Shown here one piece after another: positions 37,280-46,409 of a stretch of 46,409 bases of DNA; position 1 is the stretch's first letter, and every line of letters starts with the position of its first letter. The translations under genes and the position numbers were made by a program. The notes beneath the pieces are model-generated. The model was not told the DNA's origin and did no database searches. It worked only from the letters and a program-made list of their open reading frames with translations. This DNA comes from a virus. The DNA lies in the IMG/VR virus record IMGVR_UViG_3300047554_001102, positions 1 through 46,409 of that record; one strand, given 5' to 3'.

Positions 37280-38062
37280 ATGCTATTCACAACCCACGAT
37301 CGCAACCTTGTTATTGACAACGAAACGTATTTAGCAGCCTACAGTTTTGAGCCAACTGCTATTGAAACAACTGCCACACTTGACCCCAATAATGCTGAAT
37401 TAAAGTCAATCTATAGCGACCAAATTACACCAGCTTTTGTGTTGGGTGGTGGTTTACGCAATGCCAAAATCATTCACTTACAGGGTGTGGATTGGCGATC
37501 GCTTCCCCCCACTATTGAAGCCCATCCCTTTAAAGAAGTTGGGCAAGTCGGGAAAGTCACTGGTAAGGGTCGGACTGCTTTCACCGTAGAAAATCGCACC
37601 CGCATTAGTGCTGCTCTTGCTGGTGGTTCTGTCCTTAAAACCAGTCCAGTTTGCTTACACAATTTCTGTGACCAGCCCAGGGTTGTCATGGGGGGTGGTT
37701 GTGGGTTAAATATCGCTCCCTACACCCACGCCGCCACCATTACATCCGTTAGCAACCAAGCCAGTTTCCACATCACAGATACAGCCGATCACACCTACGG
37801 CTATATCGAGTTTACGTCTGGGGAAAATACGGGCTGTCGTTTTGCAATCGCCACTGGGGTCAACGGAGACATCGAACTCGCTGAAACACCAGAGGGAGAG
37901 GTAAAAGTTGGCGATACAGTTACAGCCGTTATGGGCTGTGCCAAAACCCCAACAGCTTGTAAGACCTATGGCAACTTCCTAAACTTTATGGGCATTCCTA
38001 CTGGGGGGAATTGGATGCCTGGGATGGATCAATATCAAAACGCGCCAATTGTGAGGGCTTAA
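37280..38062 (+). CDS. DUF2163 (BR0599-type) tail assembly protein
   Basis: 260 residues. It begins MLFTTHDRNLVIDNETYLAA, matching the DUF2163 fTdHDr opening, and ends with the family's signature CAKTPTACKTYGNFLNFMG-IP. In gene transfer agents and many siphoviruses this protein is part of the baseplate hub at the tail tip. It is slightly shorter than usual at the N-terminus. It lies on the plus strand away from its usual partners, opposite the tape measure gene. Confidence 0.75.
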   Translation: MLFTTHDRNLVIDNETYLAAYSFEPTAIETTATLDPNNAELKSIYSDQITPAFVLGGGLRNAKIIHLQGVDWRSLPPTIEAHPFKEVGQVGKVTGKGRTAFTVENRTRISAALAGGSVLKTSPVCLHNFCDQPRVVMGGGCGLNIAPYTHAATITSVSNQASFHITDTADHTYGYIEFTSGENTGCRFAIATGVNGDIELAETPEGEVKVGDTVTAVMGCAKTPTACKTYGNFLNFMGIPTGGNWMPGMDQYQNAPIVRA

Positions 38063-38283
38063 TGTATATTCAAGTTGATATTTTCGGAGAACACCAGCCA
38101 GTGGATAAACATGGCAATCTCTTGAAGATTGGGGATGAAGTTGCTTTTAGTAACTATGGCACTGGCTTTATTGCTGGCTATGAGGTTTGCCCTATTGTTA
38201 AAGACAATAGTGACGGAGTTGATCGTTGTTTTAAATTTGACTTATTAGAGAGAATTAACAATGTCCAAACAAACCTTTTCTAA
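38062..38283 (+). CDS. Small hypothetical protein (73 aa)
   Basis: MYIQVDIFGEHQPVDKHGNL; the ATG overlaps the previous stop (TAATG). A beta-rich protein with KIGDEVAFSNYGTGFIAGYE, a small SH3-like pattern. Overlaps the next gene by 23 bases. No family recognised. Confidence 0.6.
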   Translation: MYIQVDIFGEHQPVDKHGNLLKIGDEVAFSNYGTGFIAGYEVCPIVKDNSDGVDRCFKFDLLERINNVQTNLF

Positions 38284-38479
38284 TGGGATGGAACACTCTT
38301 TATTCCTAGACAAATACTGTAAAAAGTGTGTTAATCACCGTCTCGATCCCGCATCTCAAACGATGGGCTGTCCTGTTGAAGATTTGCACATTCTGGGGGA
38401 TGGGGAAGATGAGAATGGCTTTATCCAGTTCAATGATTCTGGTGTTGCCTTTTGTTTAATGTTTTTGGCTAAAAATTAA
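38261..38479 (+). CDS. Small Cys-containing (zinc-ribbon-like) protein (72 aa)
   Basis: MSKQTFSNGMEHSLFLDKYC. CKKCVNH is followed by MGCPVED and later FCLMF; the spacing resembles the small zinc-ribbon proteins found elsewhere in this window. Acidic centre. Function unknown. Confidence 0.6.
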   Translation: MSKQTFSNGMEHSLFLDKYCKKCVNHRLDPASQTMGCPVEDLHILGDGEDENGFIQFNDSGVAFCLMFLAKN

Positions 38480-38495
38480 TTATTACTTTACTAAT

Positions 38496-38708
38496 ATGTT
38501 GTCATCTTTTTATGCTTGGCTATCCTTGCTTGATCATCATTCTGATAGGGCATTTTATTTTTGGAATAGCTTAACTCCTCGATTCCTAGATGTTTATCGT
38601 GGTCACGATCATAGTATTGAAGATTATCCTACTATTCCCGCTTGGGACTATTTTTGGGATTTTGACTCTGTAACTGGTGATTGGATTCCATCAGATATAC
38701 CGTTTTAA
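38496..38708 (+). CDS. Small aromatic-rich protein (70 aa)
   Basis: MLSSFYAWLSLLDHHSDRAF, rich in Trp, Tyr, Phe and Asp (YFWNSLTPRFLDVYRGHD). No membrane helix is convincing. No ribosome site is clear before the ATG. Unrecognised. Confidence 0.5.
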   Translation: MLSSFYAWLSLLDHHSDRAFYFWNSLTPRFLDVYRGHDHSIEDYPTIPAWDYFWDFDSVTGDWIPSDIPF

Positions 38709-38726
38709 CTAACACTTGCAAAAACC

Positions 38727-38888
38727 ATGATTGACTTTACACCCCTTGAGTTACAGGTTATTCACACAATCCTGCGATTAACCAATGAAAAAAGTCCTGA
38801 GCCACTTCCAGAGTCTAGTCGGGAATGGGCAAATGCTATGAGGTCAGCTATTAAAAAGATTGAAGACTTTGCCAAGTCGGGAGGTTAA
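38727..38888 (+). CDS. Small hypothetical protein (53 aa)
   Basis: MIDFTPLELQVIHTILRLTN, helical, with REWANAMRSAIKKIEDFAKS near the end. Initiation signals are weak. It sits among similar-sized genes on the same strand, four bases before the next one. Confidence 0.5.
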   Translation: MIDFTPLELQVIHTILRLTNEKSPEPLPESSREWANAMRSAIKKIEDFAKSGG

Positions 38889-38892
38889 AATT

Positions 38893-39054
38893 ATGACTAA
38901 AAATCAAGCCACTCACCTCAGTAGCGAAACTGTCAGGGGATGGGGACATAGCATGGCTACTGGATGGAACGAAGGCGTAAAAGAAGAGTTTACTGCTCAA
39001 CTTGCGGTAATCAAACCCAAAAAACAAAAACCTGAATGGATGAGGTTGAATTAA
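38893..39054 (+). CDS. Small hypothetical protein (53 aa)
   Basis: MTKNQATHLSSETVRGWGHS from the ATG at 38893, behind GGGAGGTTAAAATT. A short basic protein. Its stop overlaps the next ATG (TAATG). No family recognised. Confidence 0.55.
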   Translation: MTKNQATHLSSETVRGWGHSMATGWNEGVKEEFTAQLAVIKPKKQKPEWMRLN

Positions 39055-39323
39055 TGAGTAATAAAGTTTTAAAGCCTGCAAAAGATTTAATTGTTGGCGA
39101 AAAATTCAACTTTAATAATGGGGAAAAACCTTCCTATGTGTGGGTAGTTGACAGCATAAAAAAAGACCCTCGATTCCCCAACGAAATAGAACCAATGGAT
39201 GTGTGGGAAGTTCTTTATCACATGGAACACGCTGAAATCACGAACCCTCGTACACATTTTTTTCACGCTGATGAAAGTGATCTTGTTTTAGCGATAGTTA
39301 ACGCACCCCCGCCCGTAGTTTAG
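39054..39323 (+). CDS. Hypothetical protein (89 aa)
   Basis: MSNKVLKPAKDLIVGEKFNF, beta-rich (YVWVVDSIKKDP). Ends in a tail (IVNAPPPVV) overlapping the end of the convergent tape measure gene by 26 bases. Last rightward gene in the window. No family recognised. Confidence 0.6.
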   Translation: MSNKVLKPAKDLIVGEKFNFNNGEKPSYVWVVDSIKKDPRFPNEIEPMDVWEVLYHMEHAEITNPRTHFFHADESDLVLAIVNAPPPVV

Positions 39324-42300
39324 ATAACTGGCGATCGCGCTCAATTTGACTCATTGACTTGCCCAGGTCATTCGTGTTGGCCACTTCAATCTTGATGGTC
39401 TGATTGAAGTTATTAACAGTTCCCTCGCTGGTATTTGTCTGAGTGGTGTTGGGGATGTAGGAGACGGGGCCGCCCTGAGCAAAGTTTTTTACATCCTTAG
39501 CCATACGATCCGACCAATCTTTATAGTTGCGGTAATCGCTGGCTTCGTTTGCAGAAATTACATACTCGTCAGTATTCAGGACGGCCAGGATGGGTTGCTT
39601 CCCACCCGACTGACTCCGTTCCCGATCCATTGCTTGACTGATGCCTTCTACCAGTCCCCCGCCAGCATAATTATCAATCTTGAGTGGGTCAACGGGGCCA
39701 CCATCGGCGAAACCGAAGACGTGACTAATGCTTCCCGTAAAGCCGCCCGATAAGCTATCTGCTACAGATTGACCCGCACTGGCATTACCAGCGTTAAATA
39801 GGTTGCCAAAGATATTACTGCCAGCATTAACAAAGCTACCACCACCGCCAAGTGTTAAAGCACCAGCAAAAACAGTTAAAGCCGTAGTCGCTTCCGTCAA
39901 ACCCAGGATAAACCCAACCATAGCGGGGTCGGTGGAAGTAATACCAGCGAGGAAAATGTTATCCATTGCTTGGCTGGTATTAGTCGTTGATTCTGTCAGG
40001 CTAGTAAATGCACTACTCAAATCAATCGTGTCGGGTAAGCCTTGACCTGTTGCCAACGTATTGTTTAAGTCAAGTGGAACGATGTTATTGGCCGCATTAG
40101 CTCCCCGTTCACCCAGCCCCTTAATTACCTGGGGATAAAATTCTTTACTATCTAGTCCGAGCATTGGCCCAATCCATTCAGCGATCGCATTCTGGAAGGG
40201 TTTGATTGCTAATTGCTCTAGCATCATTCCCAAAACAACGTCCTTAACTTTGTTGAGAGATTCCCCTAGTCCGTTAGAGTGCAGGATCGCGTCCTTAAGG
40301 CCAGAACTGAACTCTTTTAAGCCTGGGATAGCGTCAACGAATGATCGCTTAATATTTAACTCACTAATCTCAGCCTGGAACCGACGCATCTCACTGGCCT
40401 GTTGGGGTGAGTAATTGCCTTCCCGAATCTGTTTATCCAAATCAACTTTGGCTTGAGCCGCTTGCATCCGAGCATTGATAACCGCACTGGGGTCAATTAA
40501 TGTCCCCATTCCCCAATCATTCTGCGCCCCAACGTCATAGCGGGTTTTATAGAGGTCGGCTTGAACCTTGGCATAGCCCTGTTTATTTTTCATAACCTGG
40601 TCAAGTCGGGCAAACGCCTCAGCCGCCCGTCGAGTGGATTCTTCCCACGCCGCCATCGCTTTTTGCTGTTCGATAGCATTTTGTCGTTGTGCTTCTAAAA
40701 CACTGTCTTGCTTAACATAGAGAGCGATTTTCTCTTTCATTGAGTCCATCTGCTTCCGTTCACCATCAGTCATAGCCCGACCTGACTTAGTTAACTCAGC
40801 TTCTTTCGCCGCCACCGCCGTCATAATTGTGGCGATCGCTTCTGTATTCCCCTCTAATTGCCGAGTCAGACTTTTAATCTCATCTTCAAAAGCACGATTT
40901 TGTTGACGGAACTGGGCAGTCACGCCTTGGCCCACCAAAACAATTTCATCAAGGGAATTTTTATAGCCCTTGCTGGCGATCGCTAACTCATTGTATTTAT
41001 CTTTGTTGTCTTCCCATTTACGACTTAAGCCCAAAGACATATCTTGCAGACTTTGTAACTGTTGTAAAAAGGCATTATTGAACTTGACTAACTCAAGATT
41101 CTTTTGAGTTTCAATCAGGTCACGATTAAGACCTAAAGTTTTATTCTTAATATCATTAATCTGTCCAGCAGTAGCAGTTAAGCCACTTGTATCTTGCACC
41201 GTGACTGGATTGTGATCTTTGATTGAACTTACTAAGTCGCTATAAGTGTTAATCTCTTGCGGCTGGTATTGATCAATAACGCCTTTTGTTGGTGCGGGAT
41301 TAATGACATTACCACCGTTGATATTAAGACCTTGCTCAGGTTCAATTGGTTGATATGTAGGGAATTGGTTATATTTTTTGATGTTGGGATTTTGTAAGCG
41401 TGGTCGCGTATCAAATGGGCCAAACTGTTGGGGCGTAAAACCATTCCCACCGATTGAGTATTCAGGTTGTCCAGTAATCGGGTCTTTAGGGGGTTGTGGA
41501 ACTGTTTGAGTTTTGCCTTGATAGAGTTGATCATGATAGCTCTTAGTCGCGCCCTTATACGGCTGATTTCTTAAGCTATTGGGATCACTCGGAGGTTGTG
41601 GCAGTACTGGCATTGCTTGTGCTTGTGCGCCCAAGAAAAATTCAGTAACAGCTTTAACGGGATCGACGTTATTCTTGCCTTTCGCTGGTGTTTGTCCACC
41701 CAAAAACTTAATACCCTGTGACGCATAAAAACTATCTTTACTAAACGCTTCGGGGTAAAGTCCTTTTTGATATTTTAGAATTTCATCTAGGGATTTACCA
41801 TTAAATTGTGTATCATTTTTAAATTGTTCTGCTTTGAACTTTGTAATAGCGTTGGGGTCTTTACTGTCTAAGATTTTGCGTGGTTCACCCTTTGCATTGA
41901 TGACAGTTTTAACGCGAGAATCAGCTAACAAGGGATTCCCCATATCACTAATACCAGCAGCGATTTTAAACTCTTTAGGAATGTCAGAACGTAAATTACC
42001 ATAGAGAATACGACGCATTTTTGTTAATGCGCTGTTATATTTTGGCTTGTACAAAGGATCGGTAGCGTAACGACCATAACGACCTTTAAAATCACGAGCC
42101 ATGAAATCTTCAGGACTAGTAAAGAAAAAGTCTTTTTTAAGTTTAATGGCAGCATATTCTAGCCCATCTCCATAGGTTTTAAAATACTTATTATTACCAG
42201 CATCGTCGTTACCATAGTTGAGAGGATTCTTGGTGAATCGCCCTCTTCCTTTTGTCCCAAAATGACTTTCAATAAAAGCTTGAGTTACTAACGCATCAAT

Positions 42301-45300
42301 ATTGATTCCAGACTTAGCAGACGCACGTTTAAAGTCTTCAACCGTCATCCGAGAACCATACTGATTAAGTAGTCTTGCTAGATTTTTCTCCCATGTTTGA
42401 GTTGGAATAGTAGCAGCTTGAGCAGGGGGTGATAAATAATTGCCAATAGCATTAAGAGTTTGTTGGACAATATTTGGTTGTGTCGGAGCCGTAAAAGTAT
42501 ATTCTTTACCGACAGTAAGTTTTGCTTGAGGCTGTTGATAGGTTGGGCCTGCGGGTGCTTGATAAATGGGCTTAGTCGGCAGTTGATCGCGTACCTCTTT
42601 TTCTACATCCCGTTTAGGTTGAGTGTGAAGCTTGGAGGGTTTTGGTGTAGGATCGATCGCTGGCTTAGGTGTTGCAACCGTTGTAATCGGTGCTATGTGT
42701 GTCGTCGTAATCGTTGCACTTGTTTTGATTATGGGGGGGGTATCATTGCCATACATTCCCATCAAATCGTCAAGCGATCGCTTATCACCCTGGGGATAAA
42801 GTTTGATTTTTTGTTGAATTGGGACAACTACTGGCTTGGGCTGTTCAATGATCTGAGCGGTCTGTTGTGGCTGTTGAACAGGTTGGGGCTGATTGATTAT
42901 CGCCTCACCATAGCGAGGATCAATACCAGCAGGGGAAGTGTATGCTGGGCGTTCTGGTAGTTGATTAGGCAAATAATTTTGATAGCCACTGCCAGGAGCT
43001 TCTTTACTGATCCTGGTAATAATCTGTTCAAGTTCACGCCCCAGTTTGATAGATGAAGATTCCATCTGCATCATTAGGGAACGGAACTGCTCATTAAGCC
43101 GAATCATTGCCCTGGTGCGTTCTTCTTCGGCGCGTAGTTGTTTCTCCTGTTCATCCCGAATGCGCCGCAAGGTCGTCACATATTCTTGACCGAGTTGACG
43201 TTGTTTTTCATCAAGCGATCGCCCTTCCCCTTCCAAATTGCCAATGTTAGCCAGGAAGTCAACAAAGATACTGGCAGTCTTCTTACCAATACTGTCGGGT
43301 TGGAAACTGATTGACTCAACAGCCAGCGTCGCTTTAGCCTGTCTCAGTTTTTCGCTGGTATTTTTAAGCTCATTCTGAGCGGCCAATAGTTGACCTTCCA
43401 AATCAAACTGTAAATCTGCCCATGCTTCCTGTAATCCGCGAGTTTCAATAAAGGCATTACGGGCAGAATCCTGTACAGACCAGCCAAAATCACGGATTTG
43501 TTGCCGCCAACCAATCTCAGTCTCTAATACTGAACGGTTAAAATCTTCTACCGACTGGCCCAAGCCCCGATAATACTCTTCGGTATTCTGTCCAGACTGG
43601 GTTACCGCAAACTCAGCCTTGGCTACAGCTTCGTTGGCACTAGCTAACTGTTTAGCCAAATCTACTGGGTCTTGGTTTTTGTCGTTAAATAATGCCTTAA
43701 CATTTTCTAACTGACTTTTAGCTTTAGCTAAATCATTGTAAGCAGAAAAAGATTGAATATCTTGAGTACCAATCTTGCCCTTGCTGGCAGCCCGATACAT
43801 CTCAGTATTCGTGTTACTAGCAGCAATCTCAGTGTTAGCTTGACGGATGATATTAAGTCTTTGTTGGTGTAATTTAACAAGTTCAATTTGAGCTTGTAAA
43901 ACCTTGCCTTCCAACTCATTTGCTTGCTGGTATTTTTCTTTGAACTTAATAGATTGCTCTAAGAAGGTTTTTAGTCCCCCGCTAATACCATCCCCAGATT
44001 CAACCAACGCTTTCATCGTTTCCACGCTGGTATTCATGATCATATCTAAGGGGTCTTTATATTTCTCACCACCACGACCTCGTAACTCAAGACGATTCAT
44101 TGCATCCTGAGCGACACTTGGCTCTAATCCATTTAAAGCAAAACCCTTAAACGTTTCAGCATCTTGCTTAACAGGCAATAATTCTCGTTGAGCAGTAATT
44201 AAATTATCTAGTAACTGTTGACGTTGTAAATCAATGTCATCAATCTGTTGAGTTAATCGAGCGTCTAATAATTGATTGTTGCGGCGACTCACTAACCCCT
44301 GATTGTATTCAGCGATATTAGCACCAGCAGAAGAAACTAATTGACTTGCTCCTTGCAACCCAGGAATTTTCTGGTTAATAGAACCAGTGGACATCCTGAT
44401 TGCTTCTAGCATGACATTGTTCTCTGACATCGCTTTAGCAATGGCTTCTAACTGGGCATTACGGGCTTGAGTATCAGGGTTCTTTTGGACAGCCATTTTA
44501 CTAGCTTCAAGAGCTTTGTTCATCTGCTCTAAAGCAATCTGATTCCCAAAATAGCCATTAACAGCCTCTTCACGCTTGCCAACTTTTACAGCTAACTCAG
44601 TACTAAGGTTTTTAAATTCTTCACGGTTATTACCACCTAATTTACTGTTATTGGCTAAACGAGTTCTGATAACAGCAATCTCTCGATCTAATTGAGAAAT
44701 TGCGGCTTTACCCTCGGCTAGTCTTTCGGGCTTGGCAAAGTTTGCATCTGCGATAGATATTAGTCGTTTAGACCCTGCAACATTCCTGTCGGCTTGCTTG
44801 AGATTTTCCATCAAATCCCGTCGCTCATCTTTATCTATCCGAACGGATTTGGTAATATTACCCTTCTCATCTCGGTAGTCAATAACAACTTTACCGATAT
44901 TATCCATATCAGGCGCAGCATAGTTAAAGTTACCAGCCAAAAACTTCTCTATTGACGATAATAAACCAGGCTTGGCATTGAACCCAGTAGGATTTTTACC
45001 TCCCAAGATTAGATAATCTGGTGAACTTCGATCAATCTCATTGGGGTCTTTTGGTTGTCCAGTCAATGTCTTAGTACGTTGCAGATTATTAATCATCTGC
45101 TCTAACTCATCGTTGGTCTTTTTCAATTCCCCATGATAAGACTGCCAAATTTTAGTCCCCCGATCAACTACTAACCCAATCGCAGCAAAAGCAATCAGTT
45201 GGGGGGCGATTGCTAACAATGCACTTCCTACACCAGAGATAGCACCCAGTAAAGATGCAAACCCTCTTACTGCAATATTGCTAGACGTTCCACTGGCCAC

Positions 45301-46409
45301 TAAATTGATATTGAGCTTGGCTAGTCCCGCATTAAAGCCGTTTAGCATCCAGTTATTAGTCATAAACTCAAGCCCCAATGTCTTGAGTGCGATCGTCACG
45401 ATCCTTGAAGCGGTAGCGGTATCAAGTAAGGAGTAAACAAATTTACCAGCAAGAAATGTCACTAAAAGCCCCAGACTCGCCGTTAGCCCCGTCGCTACAC
45501 TATTGAGCGCATTCATCCCACCAGCCGCCAAATCCATTGCTGGCTTACCAACTCCCAAGATTGTTTCTCCCAACCGACCCTGTAATTTTTCCTGGGCGTT
45601 TTGGAATCGAGCGATACTACCGAGTGGCCCTTCCTTCACCGTATTAATCGGTAATGTTGCTTCGTAGGCTAGTTGTTTGGCCAATGGTTGCAAGTCTGTT
45701 TCGGGGAACATCTTACTGTTCTTCATCTGGTTCGTTAGCTGTTCCTGGGTTAATCCCTGGGAACGAGCCATAGCCCCGATAGCTTGGGGCATCACTTCAG
45801 CCAGTTGTGACCTCAACTCTTCAGCCAATATTTGACCCTTCCCGATCATCTGAACTACACTGAGGAACGCCCGTTGCTGTTCATCGGGGGTTGCACCTTG
45901 CCCAACCAAAGCAGTCGAGAATCCTTCAAAGATTTTTTGTACCTGGGGCGCGACGGTAGTGTTAGCGGCGGCGATTGTTAACTTCGTGAATGACTGGGCC
46001 GCAACCAACGCATTAGCTCCAATATCATCAGCATATTGGGCGATCTCTTTTAATTTGCTGGCTGCATTGATGCTTGAGTCATAAGTTAAAGCCGCTTTCA
46101 TCCGTTCCAATTGCAGAGCGGTATCAATCCCTTGACGGGCAAAATCAACTAAGACTTGCTCAATTTGTTGGAAGCCCATATACATCAACAGCCCACCCGC
46201 AAAGCCTTTGATGTTTTCAAGGATGCGACCAAGCCCAGGCATTTTTTCTTCTAATGCGCCCATGATGCGACCTAAGCCACGAATGCCAGCACCCGCCGCT
46301 CCTGCACCCGCTTCAATCTCATTTAGGATGTTGTTAAACCATTCCCAGAATCCCTTGTCAGCATTTTGGGGTGCTTGGGCGATCGCTTTCTCCACACCAT
46401 TGATGCGGT
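39298..46409 (-). CDS. Tape measure protein with glucosaminidase-like domain (5' end outside window)
   Basis: At least 2365 residues; the frame stays open to the right edge (RINGVEKAIAQ before the first in-window start), so the true start may lie outside. Residues about 60-240 match the N-terminal tape measure region (KGQILAEELRSQLAEVMPQA). Hydrophobic segments lie near 310-415 and 2160, with long coiled coils elsewhere. Near 1350-1450 a glucosaminidase-like domain has LVTQAFIESHFGTKGRG with its putative catalytic Glu. It sets tail length and may cut peptidoglycan during entry. By the usual ratio the tail would be about 350 nm. Confidence 0.9.
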   Translation of the reverse strand, partial: RINGVEKAIAQAPQNADKGFWEWFNNILNEIEAGAGAAGAGIRGLGRIMGALEEKMPGLGRILENIKGFAGGLLMYMGFQQIEQVLVDFARQGIDTALQLERMKAALTYDSSINAASKLKEIAQYADDIGANALVAAQSFTKLTIAAANTTVAPQVQKIFEGFSTALVGQGATPDEQQRAFLSVVQMIGKGQILAEELRSQLAEVMPQAIGAMARSQGLTQEQLTNQMKNSKMFPETDLQPLAKQLAYEATLPINTVKEGPLGSIARFQNAQEKLQGRLGETILGVGKPAMDLAAGGMNALNSVATGLTASLGLLVTFLAGKFVYSLLDTATASRIVTIALKTLGLEFMTNNWMLNGFNAGLAKLNINLVASGTSSNIAVRGFASLLGAISGVGSALLAIAPQLIAFAAIGLVVDRGTKIWQSYHGELKKTNDELEQMINNLQRTKTLTGQPKDPNEIDRSSPDYLILGGKNPTGFNAKPGLLSSIEKFLAGNFNYAAPDMDNIGKVVIDYRDEKGNITKSVRIDKDERRDLMENLKQADRNVAGSKRLISIADANFAKPERLAEGKAAISQLDREIAVIRTRLANNSKLGGNNREEFKNLSTELAVKVGKREEAVNGYFGNQIALEQMNKALEASKMAVQKNPDTQARNAQLEAIAKAMSENNVMLEAIRMSTGSINQKIPGLQGASQLVSSAGANIAEYNQGLVSRRNNQLLDARLTQQIDDIDLQRQQLLDNLITAQRELLPVKQDAETFKGFALNGLEPSVAQDAMNRLELRGRGGEKYKDPLDMIMNTSVETMKALVESGDGISGGLKTFLEQSIKFKEKYQQANELEGKVLQAQIELVKLHQQRLNIIRQANTEIAASNTNTEMYRAASKGKIGTQDIQSFSAYNDLAKAKSQLENVKALFNDKNQDPVDLAKQLASANEAVAKAEFAVTQSGQNTEEYYRGLGQSVEDFNRSVLETEIGWRQQIRDFGWSVQDSARNAFIETRGLQEAWADLQFDLEGQLLAAQNELKNTSEKLRQAKATLAVESISFQPDSIGKKTASIFVDFLANIGNLEGEGRSLDEKQRQLGQEYVTTLRRIRDEQEKQLRAEEERTRAMIRLNEQFRSLMMQMESSSIKLGRELEQIITRISKEAPGSGYQNYLPNQLPERPAYTSPAGIDPRYGEAIINQPQPVQQPQQTAQIIEQPKPVVVPIQQKIKLYPQGDKRSLDDLMGMYGNDTPPIIKTSATITTTHIAPITTVATPKPAIDPTPKPSKLHTQPKRDVEKEVRDQLPTKPIYQAPAGPTYQQPQAKLTVGKEYTFTAPTQPNIVQQTLNAIGNYLSPPAQAATIPTQTWEKNLARLLNQYGSRMTVEDFKRASAKSGINIDALVTQAFIESHFGTKGRGRFTKNPLNYGNDDAGNNKYFKTYGDGLEYAAIKLKKDFFFTSPEDFMARDFKGRYGRYATDPLYKPKYNSALTKMRRILYGNLRSDIPKEFKIAAGISDMGNPLLADSRVKTVINAKGEPRKILDSKDPNAITKFKAEQFKNDTQFNGKSLDEILKYQKGLYPEAFSKDSFYASQGIKFLGGQTPAKGKNNVDPVKAVTEFFLGAQAQAMPVLPQPPSDPNSLRNQPYKGATKSYHDQLYQGKTQTVPQPPKDPITGQPEYSIGGNGFTPQQFGPFDTRPRLQNPNIKKYNQFPTYQPIEPEQGLNINGGNVINPAPTKGVIDQYQPQEINTYSDLVSSIKDHNPVTVQDTSGLTATAGQINDIKNKTLGLNRDLIETQKNLELVKFNNAFLQQLQSLQDMSLGLSRKWEDNKDKYNELAIASKGYKNSLDEIVLVGQGVTAQFRQQNRAFEDEIKSLTRQLEGNTEAIATIMTAVAAKEAELTKSGRAMTDGERKQMDSMKEKIALYVKQDSVLEAQRQNAIEQQKAMAAWEESTRRAAEAFARLDQVMKNKQGYAKVQADLYKTRYDVGAQNDWGMGTLIDPSAVINARMQAAQAKVDLDKQIREGNYSPQQASEMRRFQAEISELNIKRSFVDAIPGLKEFSSGLKDAILHSNGLGESLNKVKDVVLGMMLEQLAIKPFQNAIAEWIGPMLGLDSKEFYPQVIKGLGERGANAANNIVPLDLNNTLATGQGLPDTIDLSSAFTSLTESTTNTSQAMDNIFLAGITSTDPAMVGFILGLTEATTALTVFAGALTLGGGGSFVNAGSNIFGNLFNAGNASAGQSVADSLSGGFTGSISHVFGFADGGPVDPLKIDNYAGGGLVEGISQAMDRERSQSGGKQPILAVLNTDEYVISANEASDYRNYKDWSDRMAKDVKNFAQGGPVSYIPNTTQTNTSEGTVNNFNQTIKIEVANTNDLGKSMSQIERDRQLSKLRAGVR
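39950..39977. repeat. ACCAGC motif pair inside the tape measure gene
   Basis: ATACCAGC near 39943 and GGCTGGTAT near 39972 face each other within the coding sequence. They are members of the dispersed motif family; flanking arms do not extend the pairing. Confidence 0.55.

Noticed and set aside
42460-42960. Long plus-strand ORF opposite the tape measure
   Set aside because: It is an antisense shadow of the tape measure coding sequence, rich in Cys, Arg and Trp, with no start signal.

Overview
The window looks like most of the genome of a temperate, long-tailed (siphovirus-type) phage of a cyanobacterium. Phage hallmarks are the large terminase, portal, a tape measure protein of at least 2365 residues, Gp157, phage SSBs and a DUF3987 primase-helicase. 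A cyanobacterial host is suggested by frequent HIP1-type GCGATCGC octamers and by an integration site built from a Cys-tRNA gene. I identify families from motifs read by eye; no database search was possible.

Layout. (1) 1-4638, minus strand: packaging and head genes (large terminase, a membrane-anchored coiled-coil protein, portal, two small genes running off the left edge). (2) 4639-5568: gene-free AT-rich, pyrimidine-rich region R1. (3) 5569-18474, minus strand: replication and accessory genes, including a possible small terminase, a ParB-methyltransferase fusion, a divergent DNA sliding clamp and a DUF932 protein. It also holds an IsrB-type (HNH-less IscB relative) RNA-guided nickase gene with a strongly structured upstream RNA, which is probably an IS200/IS605-like element. 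(4) 18475-19292: a second gene-free region R2 that resembles R1. (5) 19293-39323, mostly plus strand: Sak4-like ATPase, DEDDh exonuclease, a short promoter-driven CRISPR-repeat-like element, XRE regulator, then (minus strand) tyrosine integrase, attP and a CI-like repressor. Plus-strand genes continue with adenine methyltransferase, two SSBs, Gp157, primase-helicase, many small genes, an ASCH-like protein, an SF2 helicase with an inserted J-domain, and a DUF2163 tail protein. (6) 39298-46409, minus strand: tape measure with an internal glucosaminidase-like domain, running off the right edge.

Topology. Head genes leave the window leftward and the tape measure enters from the right on the same strand, while the integrase and an apparently intact attP lie in the middle between phage genes. 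The simplest reading is that the window is cut from a circular or permuted, unintegrated genome, and that capsid, connector and tail-tube genes lie in the part not shown.

Regulation. At least ten promoters share a (GC)TTGACA(ACT) -35 box. The rightward ones carry an AACTNNAGTT-type dyad just after it, which could be the repressor operator. Many genes share the start context GGAATTAATC(A/G)TG. A short motif, AAYACCAGCRRGG, recurs roughly forty times on both strands inside and between genes, and forms inverted pairs at several gene junctions.
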